A DNA stretch of 64,000 nucleotides from Ostrinia nubilalis (Eukaryota; Arthropoda; Insecta; Lepidoptera; Crambidae), in contig NC_087106.1 of the NCBI RefSeq assembly GCF_963855985.1, positions 9,097,001-9,161,000 on the forward strand, written 5' to 3'. Of this stretch, positions 1-26,600 are shown one piece after another (position 1 is the stretch's first letter; each line of letters begins with the position of its first letter). A program made the position numbers and the translations under genes. The notes beneath the pieces are model-generated. The model was not told the origin of the DNA and did no database searches. It saw only the letters and a program-made list of their open reading frames with translations.

Positions 1-1057
1 GAAGCTAACAATCATTCCAATCTTAATCATTTATTATTCAACATCATCATCAACATCTATAAATTCAAAAGTTTCATCATTATTTGAAGCTAGTAAATTT
101 TTAACTTCATTAGGAAGAGGAGATTTTGACTCACACTCATTTTTGGTCTTATTGTTGACAAAAAAGGATCCAAAGAAATTAGTAAATTATTTAAAATATC
201 ACGATTGGTCACTTTTCGGTTAAATTTACGCGTATGATTCTCTCTGATCTTTATTCCGCGATTCTGCAGCTTCTTCCGATAGTGCTCCTATTGGCATAAT
301 ATCTAAGTAAATTGAGTGAAGTTTTGGGGGTTTATTTGCTCACCGGAAGCCGTAGCCCTTAATAATACGGACAACCTAGGAATCAGATCTTGACTAACTC
401 CAGTGATGTTGGATATTTTTTCTGGATCTGCAAAAAATCTACGCGCACTATTTCCGTCGTTTGTTGTTCCAGCCCCTTGCTGCACAATATCTATTAGCAA
501 TCCAGTTTCTGTAAACCGTTTTCGTATTTCAGCTTTTCGTTTCTCCATATTTGCTTTTTTATTTCCTCTTGCTGTCCAAGTTTTAAATTCTAGTCTATAA
601 GTAATGTGTAATATAGTCTCCATAGCCCGTATCCATGCGTGCAATGAAGATAGGCCATACTTACTTGTACATATCGATATTTAAAGATCTTTGTTTTAAT
701 TTTGTTAAATGATTCATGTCAGTTGGTTTTGCTTTGCACTTAGATATTATGCCAATAGGAGCACTATCGGAAGAAGCTACAGAATCGCGGAATAAAGATT
801 TTAGAAAAATCAGAGAGAACCATACGCGTAAATTTAACCGAAAAGTGACCAATCGTGATATTTTAAATAATTTACTTATTTTTTTCGGATCCTTTTTTGT
901 CAACAATAAGACCAAAAATGAGTGTGAGTCAAAATCTCCTCTTCCTAATGAAGTTAAAAATTTACTAGCTTCAAATAATGATGAAACTTTTGAATTTATA
1001 GATGTTGATGATGATGTTGAATAATAAATGATTAAGATTGGAATGATTGTTAGCTTC
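1..1057. pseudogene. Transib-like (RAG1-related) transposase remnant as an inverted duplication
   Basis: Two arms (about 1-302 and 744-1057) are near-identical in opposite orientation around a single-copy centre. The minus strand at 644-303 encodes a fragment with GAGTTNDGNSARRFF and ITGVSQDLIPRL. Both arms then encode the following part, LDIMPIGALSEEA.ESRNKD. The right arm (716-1024, plus strand) keeps an open frame through FRKIRENHTRK to a stop. The left arm lacks 11 bp there and is frameshifted. This arrangement of conserved blocks resembles the C-terminal half of Transib transposases, the relatives of RAG1, from my recall of the family. No catalytic acidic residue can be assigned and no terminal repeat was identified. 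It is inactive. Confidence 0.5.
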
Positions 1058-1598
1058 TTTTTATTTTAGAAAATCAATAAATTATCATAAAGTTGCCTTA
1101 TATCCATATATTTTGTTCACTTTTTCGTACCTTAGAAAATATCACTTATATCCTAAACGGGGACGCACTGGGACAAAGTTGTTACTGTATTAGCTTCTAT
1201 TAGTATGACTCTTTAAAACCTATAAGTAGTCATATCTAACAAACGTTAACATTTTGAATAAGAGCCTCGTGAAGGAAACGTTTCATACAAATAAAACACA
1301 AAACATGTAATATAGCAAAAACTACGCATTTCTCAGAAAAATATAACTTAAATAAAACGTTTTTTATGACATTCTACACATGATACCATCGAAAAAAGTG
1401 AATAAATCGCTAATTCCATTTTTATCATTTCTTGAACCAGTGTGCATCGGCCCAATTGGTAGCAAGTGTTTTATAGACTTCCTTTTAATAAAACATTAAC
1501 TTTATTTGTATGTGTTTTACTAACGGTACTTTTGGCGATCACTCACACAAATGCAATTCTCAGCTTAAGTTGATAGGACTGTACTAAATACTAGTTAA
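1058..1598. other. Unassigned AT-rich intergenic DNA
   Basis: No coding region, repeat or RNA gene is recognisable here. Confidence 0.4.
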
Positions 1599-1815
1599 GC
1601 CACGATAGCCGAACGGTGAAGGGGTCGGACTCGCCGACTCGTGATCCGGGGAACGCGGGTTCGGTCCCTGCCGCCGCTCGACTATTGAGTGAGCTCACTC
1701 GTGATACAAGCATATTTAGCTTAGTGCGAGGGGCTAACAACATTTCTTTAAAAAAAAGTAATTGTCACCCGTATTCCATAGAAATATGGCATATAAATTA
1801 AAGACTCGGTTTCAT
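1599..1815 (+). mobile_element. tRNA-derived SINE
   Basis: It starts with a tRNA-like head. A box-A-like TAGCCGAACGGTG and a box-B-like GGGTTCGGTCC are spaced as in RNA polymerase III promoters. A tRNA-unrelated body of about 120 bp follows. The downstream boundary is approximate. Confidence 0.6.
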
Positions 1816-2908
1816 CGTTAGTTTTGTTAATTACTTTACGTTCCGTTAACCATTACATTTCTCAGTGCACTTTGAACAAGCAAAACGCAAACCTCGCTCG
1901 AGATGTCCGTTTTTGTTACTTTAATGCTGCTGAATTTACATCCGCGGCTAATTCTATCTGAAGTAGCATTAATGCTGCCCTCTACTAAATTCAGATTTAT
2001 ATGATGCGACTAAAATTTATTTAAGTATCCTATTTTAAATTTAAATCACAGTTAGATAAAGCAATTGTTAGCTATAAATTATAGTGCCCCTCAGTTCGTA
2101 TTTATTTAAAATTAAAACCCGAGGTAATTTTAAGTATGCCTTAAAAAATATCGGACAAATTGGCAAAAAAAAGGTAGCCCTTATTACTTTGATCCATAGT
2201 AGGTATAATAATGAATTATTGTATTTTTTGATCTGACCACAGACCACAGTGTGACAAATCCTTAAACCATCTAGCCTTTTCTGTAGCAATCACACTGAAA
2301 ATGGAAAGTTTTAGTGTAAATTAACCTAAACCTAAATCTATTTTTGATCGGAACTTTTAGATCCGAAGGCGCATACCTAAATTCAATTAAGTATGTAAGG
2401 TAGGTAGACAACATCTTCTCCCATCGAATGAAATGACGATAAAGTTCCCCCAAAATCGTATCTAAAAATAAACTACCTTTAGCTTGAGCGGTATATTTAC
2501 GTTGCCGTGCATTTACGGCGTTAAAAGTCACTCAATCACTCGATGATCGCTGACTGCCGGTGACTGGTGATTCAATTTTCACAGTGACTGCATCTAACGC
2601 GGAAAAATCTTCCCGTGTAAACCCCACTTGCCCAGTGAACCGTGCGACCTGACTCCTGAGTAATTTAGGCTTCGCTGGCATGACGTAGTGCCATAATGGA
2701 CCCTCTGAAATCACGTCACGAGCCAATTTTATGATGCGAAAAATTAAACTGCCCTACATCTGCCGCGCCGTTTAGGAACTATCGTGTAGTTTATTACAGT
2801 GTTCCGCGAGGTGGCGCTGCGAGAAACTTTCGTTGTTTTTTTCAGCTGATGGCACGAGGAAAATGTATTTTTCTCTTGTATCATCTTTTGTGATTTGCCT
2901 TGGGATTC
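1816..2908. other. Unassigned intergenic DNA
   Basis: Mostly AT-rich with a more GC-balanced part at about 2520-2830. Short open frames (for example minus-strand 2532-2726) show no recognisable motif. Confidence 0.35.
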
Positions 2909-3192
2909 GGCTTATTCCACTATTCCCCGTTGACAATCCCCATCAACGGGGAAAAGTGAACTTTTTATGTGAATAGTGAGCTTATAATGGGGAATAATGA
3001 ACTAACAAGTTCATTAATCCCCGTTATATTAGGATTTTATTTTTAACGTAATGGGTATTAATGAAATTTTTAGTTCATTATTCCCCATTATAAGTTGTAT
3101 AAGCTCCAATTGGCCTTAACGGGGATTAGTGAACAAAAATTTCACTATTCCCCGTTGACGGGGATTGTTAATGAGGAATAGTGGAATAAGCC
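2909..3192. mobile_element. Fold-back MITE with 8-bp target duplication
   Basis: The terminal inverted repeats begin GGCTTATTCCACTATTCC and are flanked by TGGGATTC at 2901-2908 and 3193-3200 (a ninth matching G is ambiguous). The interior is built from inverted copies of ATTCCCCGTT / ATTCCCCATTA-type motifs, so the element can fold on itself at several scales. No ORF. The 8-bp duplication suggests a hAT-, Merlin- or similar transposase. Confidence 0.75.
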
Positions 3193-3857
3193 TGGGATTC
3201 GCGTTATGAACATCTTTTTATGGCGGGAAAAATAGTACTTATCCCAGATTTTACAAATCTTGATAGGTTCTCACAATATTATAAGAGACTAGACTGCGTG
3301 TCTGAAACTGAAAATCGAATCCAACACTTTCGGCTGAAAGAATCCATTCTTAGCACTGGACCACTGAGATGATGTATGATGTAAAAGCTACATGATACTT
3401 ACTGATAGATAAGAACTAATAAGTTACAACATTACAGACGTACCAACGTACCATACAACTCGTCCTTAGCAGAAAATCTAAGCAAATCATGTCAAGGGTA
3501 GAATAACGGATCTATAAGGAAAATCTTTCCAATAAAAACGACACGGTTGACTCACCGAGATCCAGAAAAAGGTGAAGGGGATGCTTAACGAAAACATTTC
3601 ACGTGAATTTCTTGTAAATATCGGATGAGAACCAAAGTTTGCAGGTTACTGTCATGTTGTCATGTTCTGTCATAGATGAAGATTGACTTGTGTCCTGTCG
3701 ATTACTTTTTTATGGTATTTTCAAGTCATGATAACAAAATAGTGGTATTGTAGTCGTGTCTTAAAAAACATCCATATCATTACACGTTTTGCGTCGAACG
3801 AAACTAATATCATTATAATATTCATATATTTTTTTTATAATTTGGAATCCTTTACAA
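3193..3857. other. Unassigned intergenic DNA
   Basis: No convincing coding or repeat structure seen. Confidence 0.35.
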
Positions 3858-3859
3858 TA

Positions 3860-4032
3860 TACAGGGTGTCCCAAAAAATAGTGATTAAGTTCATTAACAA
3901 AAATAAATAAATAACTATGCTCCATGACTATGCTATGAACTCTAATACATACAGTGTGAGCTTCGCAAATAATAATTTGTGTTCGAAAATATTTATTTTT
4001 TAAATCACTACTCTTTGGGAAACATACACGCT
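3860..4032. mobile_element. Small MITE with imperfect inverted ends
   Basis: Starts CAGGGTGTCCCAAAAA.TAGTGATT and ends with the imperfect inverse AATCACTACTCTTTGGGAAAC. A CAGGGTGTCCC end is typical of Tc1/mariner-related MITEs. No transposase. Confidence 0.4.
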
Positions 4033-4887
4033 AAGTAAAAAAAACACGTAACTTTTAAAATATAATTTATTACAGGTAAATCTTTGTATAAAATTAACAC
4101 TTACTTGCTAGTATGATTTTCACCTGCCACGCACACTACGCAATGACTTCCATACACACACTTATTATTCGTTCATTTTGGTAAAATTTTATTTATTTTG
4201 ATAACTGATTGTTGTATGAGATATAAACAATATGACAAAGATGAACAAGAAAATTTGCACTTATTATGAATTTCTATGTAACATTTGTATAAAATTATTT
4301 AAACTTGATTCTGTAGTTTTACAATAAAAGGCCTCAAAAATGAAATACTTTGCATATCAAAAATATTAACATACAAACATGTTTCAATTATTTACAATTA
4401 TTTTTTGAGCTATAAATGGATAAATGGTTACTATTGATGCCAAGTAGACCTGTAGACCAATATTATGGCTTTTAATAAAAATGTAAAGATTGATTTTGAA
4501 TTGGTCCTTTCCCAGTAACATATTAGGAAGTAATGATAAATTTCAGACTAATAGCGTATCACGTTATTTTCGACATGGCTCTCTAAAATAATAGAAGACT
4601 CTTGGAAGTTTGCGGATGACGATTTTCAAAATCATTGGAATTGTTAGTATCGAGGAAAGTAAGTATAAGTACATACAAATCCCCGATAGTATATTCCTGT
4701 TTGAATGTTTTGATCAACTTGACCACTTGTTTATGGTCTAAGTTGAGCGCGACCAACGTTGTCCATGGTTTTTTTTTGAAGTCTTAGGATTCCATTCGTA
4801 TATCGAGTATATCGACTACGAAAGAGAACTTCTAATGCTCTGTAATCGGGTATGATTTCGACTAATATTGTGTTATTTTCCGTCAGA
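4033..4887. other. Intergenic DNA downstream of ETFDH
   Basis: AT-rich, with no recognisable gene or repeat. Confidence 0.35.
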
Positions 4888-4893
4888 TTTATT
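4888..4893 (-). terminator. Poly(A) signal of ETFDH
   Basis: AATAAA on the minus strand, about 35 nt past the ETFDH stop codon. It implies a very short 3' UTR. Position and hexamer are seen; use is inferred. Confidence 0.6.
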
Positions 4894-4928
4894 TCTAGAT
4901 GCCACGTCGATATTTTATCTGTTAGTGT

Positions 4929-19236
<14,308 letters not shown>

Positions 19237-19413
19237 TATTTTTTTGACAACTAAACAGAAACACGTTCCTTTCCTTTCCTTCCATTTGAGTTTTCCACGC
19301 ACATTAATTTGTTTTATGATTTAATTGTAACTTAATAAAACATGGTACTTAAAAAATAAAAGTAGGTAAGCCTAAAATAAATCATAATAAAATAAAAAAA
19401 TATACTAAACTCT

Positions 19414-20053
19414 GATTTTTAATTCGACGGAATTTTGACATTTCAGAAGTGTTGTCAACATTGAAACATTCCCACTAAGAATGGAGAGCATTTTCATAAA
19501 TTAAAAAATAATCCTTTATTGAATTTAAGGTTTCACTTGAAAAACTAAGGCTTAAAAATGTACCGGTCATTTCAAAATGGTTATTTGAATTTTTATTATC
19601 ATACTTTTGAAGTTACAAAAAAAATTGGGAAATTATTTTTCTATTACTGGACTCCCTGGCCAATAATCCATGGGTTACAAACCTTTTTTATGAAAATCCT
19701 TTTGTTAATAAAATCTTAGCTTCATAAAATAATCAATTTAACAAGATGCCAATTTTATAATCCAAGTTGATTATGGTGACGATAATGATGATTGATGATC
19801 AATACATATTTTCGTTTATGATAATATGTTGTTTTACCGTGTTAAAAACACGTTTTTTTCTATTTAATCTTTAAAATGTACATAATAATTAGGGTACATT
19901 AAATTCACAAAACAAACAATAGTTCATTCTTGTAAGTTGTACTTGATGAAATTTCATTTCATATTATTTATTAATAATTCAAAGCAAAAAAGGCTTATTA
20001 CATCTGAATTGTCAAAAAATGACAGCTGTCAGAATTCCGTCGAATTAAAAATC
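19414..20053. mobile_element. 640-bp MITE just upstream of ETFDH
   Basis: Inverted ends GATTTTTAATTCGACGGAAT / ATTCCGTCGAATTAAAAATC extend inward through TGACA. The interior is AT-rich and non-coding. It fills half of the gap between the MCTS1 poly(A) signal and the ETFDH start. Confidence 0.65.
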
Positions 20054-20379
20054 GGACTATAGGTAGAAGAATTATTTACACAAGTGGTTATTATCAAATA
20101 ATCAGTGCGTACAACGGAACGTTGTGAAAAGCACGTTGTCGGCCACAGCCAGTGGCGCGAAAAATAAAATGTCGCCTCGTGCAGATTATTTTATTCTGGA
20201 AAACTGATTTAGTTAGTTTCTTAGAGTTGAAAAGACGGAGTGGTGAAGAAAACAGGAAAAATAGGTCTGCATGGATAAACCAATGAGCCCTTATTTGTAA
20301 AAAGACTGATTTTCTAAATTTAACTAAAATGGTGAGCAAACTAAATTCTACATTTTACTTATTCACATTCTTGGTGTAT

Positions 20380-20458
20380 CGTCGTCGTCGTCGTCGTTTC
20401 AGCCGAAAGACGTCCACTGCTGGACAAAGGCCTCCCCCAAGGATTTCCACAAAGACCG
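20380..20458 (-). mobile_element. 79-bp truncated RTE insertion with 11-bp target duplication
   Basis: Contains the RTE 3' end (minus strand: tail GGACGTCTTTCGGCTGAAA, then (CGA)n). Flanked by TCTTGGTGTAT at 20369-20379 and 20459-20469. A classic target-primed, 5'-truncated insertion. Confidence 0.75.
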
Positions 20459-20552
20459 TCTTGGTGTATATTTTACATTAATTTATTATTTGAAGCTTAA
20501 AACGCATGATAGTAACGTCCATTAAAATACAGTTGTTTTGTGACTGTACACA

Positions 20553-20558
20553 TTTATT
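20553..20558 (-). terminator. Poly(A) signal of MCTS1
   Basis: AATAAA on the minus strand, about 75 nt past the MCTS1 stop, which would end the transcript about 1.3 kb before the ETFDH start codon. Confidence 0.55.
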
Positions 20559-20630
20559 TAAAAAAGAAGCTTACAATAGTATTACAGGTAAAAGTTACAT
20601 AAAGTAGTTAAATGCTACATTTTTCTGCAT

Positions 20631-23600
20631 TTATTTCACGGGTTTCATCTGCCACAGCCCGTCGTTGAGGTAATGACAGTTTTCTATGCCGACGCCCTTG
20701 TTCACCTTTGCACTGTAAAAATAAACAAAGGTAAAGAAACATGCGCAAGTACCATTGTATTGTTAATTTCATGTTATCGGAAACACCTTCGTAATACTTT
20801 TTATGTGTTTAGAAAAACATATTTTAAGCTCATCGGCTTTTGATTATTCAGCGAGATTTCCGTAATCGTCATCAAAAATACTTAAATTTGTGTAGCTTTC
20901 CTTGCACAGACATCTATTTAAAAACAAATGCGCAAACCTACATCTTACTAGATTCACTACTACAAGAAAAAATAAGGAGACATGTAAAGTGCCCCATAGG
21001 GGCTACCTTTTTTTGTATATTTACTATATTTTAACGTTCATAAGTGCCACTTGTGGTCTAAATTGAATAAAATATTTTTGATTTTGAACACATATTGGCC
21101 TATAGACAGGCAAGTTGTTGCATGAGACATCCTAATGCAACTGGTTTTTTTTGGTAGGTAAATACTTCAAGGATTCAAGCAACTGTACAGTAGACAGCAT
21201 ATCAGACTACGCATATTTTTTTGCAAATTCGTCCCTATTACAACTACATAAGTTACCAGCTTTCAGTTTGCCTTCATTACGTACATATCATTAGTGGACA
21301 GAGAAGTCATTCCGACGGCCAGCGCGTGTTCCTTCCCCTCAGCCATTACAGCGACCACCTGCCCCTTGTCCACCGTAGACATCCTTGCTCCAGGCGAGGT
21401 GAGTCCGGGACACATGATGTTGGCGCCACTGAGGACGAACCTGATGGCGCCCTTGTCCACTTGCTGCATTGGCAGGAAGAACGGGTCTGGAATTAAAAGT
21501 TTGTACATGAAAGTTTGACTTCTGACGATTTTTGAAAGATAAAAGCGATGGAAGTTCATTTTGAGTCACCGAACAAACAATGTCTATCAAACCCTCCTAA
21601 GCTTAAAATTTTCAGCATATTAAATATTTAAAGTATAAAACATTTATTAAAAGTGGGTTAATCATAATAGTTTAGTGGTCGACGAGGATCGAAGTTCGAA
21701 CTAGCTTCTCCTCGAATCTCGAATAGGCAGTCCGATGCCGACACCGTTGGGCTAATTTAAATAATTATAATGCGGGAGCAATGAAAGGCTCTTCCAAGCA
21801 AAGTTGAAAAGCCCAATCTTCGAGTTTCTACCTAAAAACTAATTACGCTTTCCTAATTTACTTACAAAATTAATTGGCCTTAGTCCGCTCCATTATAATT
21901 ACGAAAAATAATTTCTTCTTACATTTATGAAGAAGCCTGAGTGTCGGCATCCAAGGTCCTTCGCGTTGACGGAAGAACAACAGCTCCCCGGCGCTGTTTA
22001 CCATGATCTCGATGTGGTCATGGCTGGAAAGAACAACATACAAGAATTAGAAAAAACTGTATAGGTAGGACCCCTTTTTCAGCCAAGAAGGAGATATTAT
22101 GAGTATTGGTCCAGTTTAAATCAATGACGGTAGATTGAAGACATTTTTTTAACGCATTGGCATTGGTAAATACGTTGTTGGGTTATTTCCGATGAATCGA
22201 TTGCTATAGTAGATTATACTGGATCTATATAAGGTGTTATTTTTTATACTGATCATACTTTACCAACACATCTAATAAAATCATACAAATAAGACCCACG
22301 TGTTTTTTCAAAAAAATTCAGGCTAGTTTTCGAGTAAAACGACAAAGAATGTTTCGAAAAAAATAAAAAATAAATCATCCTTTGAGCGCGGTGAGTATTC
22401 GTTTACGCACTATCGTAGCGTAGTAGCCGGCCGAGGGCAACGACCGCTGCCACGTGCCGCGCCGCGTGAGTCGGCCATATTGATATCGCTGCCAGTCGCT
22501 CCGCGCCCACAGCCCGCGCCGAGCCGCCGATCGGAATGCGGGAGCGCAACAACATAAATAATCGTCACAGTCCGTCTAATGTGCCCAAACGTATTGCAGT
22601 GTATGTGCGAGTTATTACAATGCCGCGCTTGATAAATAACAAAACGCAGGTGAAATTATGTTTCGGGCACACTAACTGGCCGACGAGAAACATTGACGAG
22701 TCGAAAACCTTCACACCTTGCTTGTTTGGAGCCGCGCAGCGCTTCAGGGAGCGCAGCCGTATCCTGACTTGACGAGATCCCGTGCGCTTCGAGGACGAAG
22801 TTCTGGATTTCAATTTCAATCACCGGCACAGTGCTGGCGGTACCCAGATGCGAGCGCCGCAGACGGCGGCTTTTGCGTAAAAATACGGAATGCCTTATCA
22901 AGGAGTTGTTGCCAGAGGGATTACCTCAATTCGATCGTGGCTAGATTAGACAGTGCAAGACAGTGTTTACGTGAACATTCAACAAAGGCTTGACGTTCAA
23001 AATGTATTGTGATTAGTGTAATAATAACCTAGGAACTTTAAATAACAACATCCAAAATAGGTAAATGTGTGAATAAGTAAAATCAATGAATCTAAAGTGT
23101 GATGGCAAATCATAATTTAGGAATTAAAACCAGGAAAATTGATCAGTGAGTTTTATTTACAACACGGTCTATTCATATTCAATATTAGGGTGCATTTCCA
23201 CTGAAGCGAAGCGAAGTAGTAATAGGTATGTACCTATCAATTTTTTATTACGTCTCTAAATAAATTGCGTAGGCATTACGAAACCGTAGATATTGAATTC
23301 CAATTTCTATCCTTTTTTAAATTTCTAGTTTAATGCGGATGATTCGCCTCGGTTCGTTGGAAAAGTCCCCCGCTATTACACTAATGAAAATACACTTATT
23401 TACCTACTTATGTGGCTAGATTTTGTTTCTCCCGGCGCGTAGTACCTATTAACATGACGTAACATCGTACCTACATACTCACGAGTGATAATTTTTGGTA
23501 ACGTAGGTTTAGTGTAATCTAACCTTTATGTGTGTGAACGTTGAATGAATGCGCGCGGCCATTGTTCGTACTCGTATGAATGAAATGAGTAAAGAAAGAG

Positions 23601-26600
23601 AGAGAGGCAGTGAGTGAAGACAGGATGGTTGTAAAAATAATATCTTTTTTTTGTAAGGAAAAGTAAAAACAAAAACTAGCCTGAATTTTTTTTTTAAAAA
23701 CACTTGGGTTGTATTTGTATGATTTTATTAGATGCGTTGGTAAAGTATGATCAGTATAAAAAATAACACCTTATAGAGTTACGTTCTTAGTTAGAGCACT
23801 GTCTTTATAGTGGATCTTATAAAGACAGTGATGATTATATCACAGCTGCAAAAATTTTATAGCTAAGTATGTTCAAATAAATACATTCACACTTTCTTAA
23901 CTAATGAGCTATTATCACGGTAATATTATCTAACTATTGTGTAGTAGGTAATTAATACATTGTTTCGGCTGCTAATTAACACTAATACTGTTTCAAGTTC
24001 TGAAATGTAAGTGGGGTCATGACGTAAGATAATGACCTTGCCTTATCTACCTTCTATTATTTACCTAAGTAGTTACTTCTATTATTTACTTTATAATCTC
24101 TCAGTATAGATATAGCTACAGTTACCTATTAGACTACCTAATTAAGTTAACGTAGTTTATCTGACAATTGCTTACAGGCTATCAGGAAAATTGCCAGCGG
24201 GCCAGCAATAGGTGAAACAGGTCAGAAGTTATCAACATTAGCGCAGTAACTAAGTCCTACTTATTTAGGTATTTTGTGGTAATAGTATCTGAATAAAGGC
24301 TTTATTCCTACCCACCATTTAACAATCCTAAAGGTGTCCTTCTTGGGCAGAACCTGGTCGATGTAGTTCTCCAAGTGAGGGTACAGTTCCAACAGACGCG
24401 TCCGGATTCCTTTCTGCACCGACGACTTGAGCTGCTGAACGCCCGATATGCTCTCCTTCTCGTCGAATCTGAAAATGAGAGGAAGGGAGATGTTAATTTA
24501 ACCGCCTCTGTGGTCTAGTGGTAAGACCACCGGCTTCAGACGCAAAGGTCCCGGGTTCGATTCCCAGCGGGGGCAGATTTTTCTGTTCGGTTTGGTTGGT
24601 GGTAACTTGTAAGTCTGTCGCCATAACAACAACAGCATTAATGTGTTCCGCAGTTAGAGGTAAGATAGCCAGTTTCTCCGTGGTTGAGGATGAGGATTCC
24701 GGGTGAAGCTCGCTTCCATCTTCGTTCGGCCTATTCACTTACCATCAGGTGAGATACAGGTCAAGAGCTTCCTCGTTGTTGATTAAAAAAACATTTACGA
24801 ATTAGACTAGCATGAAAAGTGAAAGAGAATGCGCGGTCACGGAGACGGTTCAGACGGTAAGAAGGCCACTGACTGGCTGACTGCAACATTTCTGTGAAGA
24901 AGTTTCTTTTCCAAAACGTCTCAAAAGATCAGTGCCGGATTAACCCATTAGGGCATCACGCGTCTTGGGAGTTCGGACTATTCGGCTATAAAAGTGGCAT
25001 TTCTATACACAATTTTTTTCTAACGACCAGCAAATGGGCACACAGGTGTGGATTGCTTAGGGCATCAAGTAGTCTTAATCCGGCACTGCAAAAGATATCA
25101 GGTTTTCAAGTCTGTTCACCACAAGCAAACAGGGTTATTTTTATGCCCTAATATAAGGTTTACCCATAACTAGATTACTAAAGAAACTTAAAATTGCCTA
25201 CCTAAGTACTTAAGCTAGGATAGGCAATAGCAACTGAGTGCACCGACCCCGTATGGAAGCGGCTTAGAAAGCGCTATTGCAGTGCATGTGTGGCCACCGA
25301 CCTACTAACCAAACTGCAATAACAGGTACTCTTGATTACTAGGTAGGTATTTTCTACCTTATCGAACTTCGGCGAATCCAGAGTATCCAGACCCACCCAT
25401 TACTCAGATACAATTTCGCTTAGTAATCGATTCGATAAATACAAGATTGATTACAGGACAATGCCGTGCCAGAATATTCCTTTTCCAACGGGCGAGATGA
25501 ATCGCCACATTTCTTTCAAAAGCCTATATTCAGCAGTCTATAAATCTTCAACCCAATTTCTGTTTTTATTTCTATTCCGTCAGAAACGATCAATCTATCC
25601 CCAAGATTCTTGGCCTATCGGCTTATCGGCCAGCAGCCTTCCAGAAACAAGACAAATGAATATTATTGCATTTTAATAATTTGGTCGACAAAACTTCGGC
25701 TTTTTATCGCCAGTGATCTTTGTAGCAAAATCGAAACAACTAGGTACCTAAGTGCTTAAAGTCTTAGGACCCGCAATGTGGATTTACAGATCGTAGACAC
25801 CCTGTAAGAGTATCTAGGGTGGATTAGCTTTGGCTTAACGCTCCGGAGTGGTGTAATATTTTCTCTTGAATAGCAGCAAAATGTTCCATCTTGTAATATT
25901 GCGATGCCCCTGCACTACTAGGCCAGCGTATGACCTACTAACGAAACTGCGGTAAAGGCGCGCACGGACTACGCGACACGACTTGAATGAATACATGAAT
26001 GTTGCACCAATACTATTGCATTGTGCATAAAAATTGGCTAGTTTTCTGAGAGTCATGGATACGTAGACACTAGAATATTTAGTAGTAATGTAGGCTACCT
26101 ACCAATTTCATTTTGTTTTGAGCTGGAGTTGCAGTCACTAAACAGGTTTTATTAGAATTCCTACCTAGAACTTTCTAGATTGCTTATAAAACGCTACATA
26201 AAGTCTACTAAACAGACAACGCCTTCTTCTTATTACACACTCACTGATGCGAAACGTATTCCAGTTTTTGTAACGATTTCTTGCTTATCATTAGACCTAA
26301 CAAAGAAAAACCGTAAGTATTCAACTTGAGTCACGAGATAGGAGTCTTTCTTTATCATTCCAATCGCATTTGATCATTAAAATTGATCAAAGATATTAAT
26401 GATGAATTACCTTTTAATGTAAGTAAAAGCGATCCTCGTTGTAAAACATACCTACTTACCTAACTGAAAATTGGTATTACAGTGCTAAATATTTTATAAG
26501 AGACTAACATGTAGAGCAAAATAGGGTCTACGTCCACTAGACTAGAATTTGATGACGCGACTTTATGTGGCTGTAGGTAGTAAGTAACAAAAGAAAGTTG

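Noticed and set aside
22536..22993. Coding exons in the GC-rich stretch
   Set aside because: The frames have no domain and sit within a transposon bounded by inverted repeats; composition alone explains the open frames.
24502..24575. A true tRNA gene
   Set aside because: The A and B boxes are good, but a SINE body and SINE 3' end follow, and the cloverleaf needs many weak pairs.
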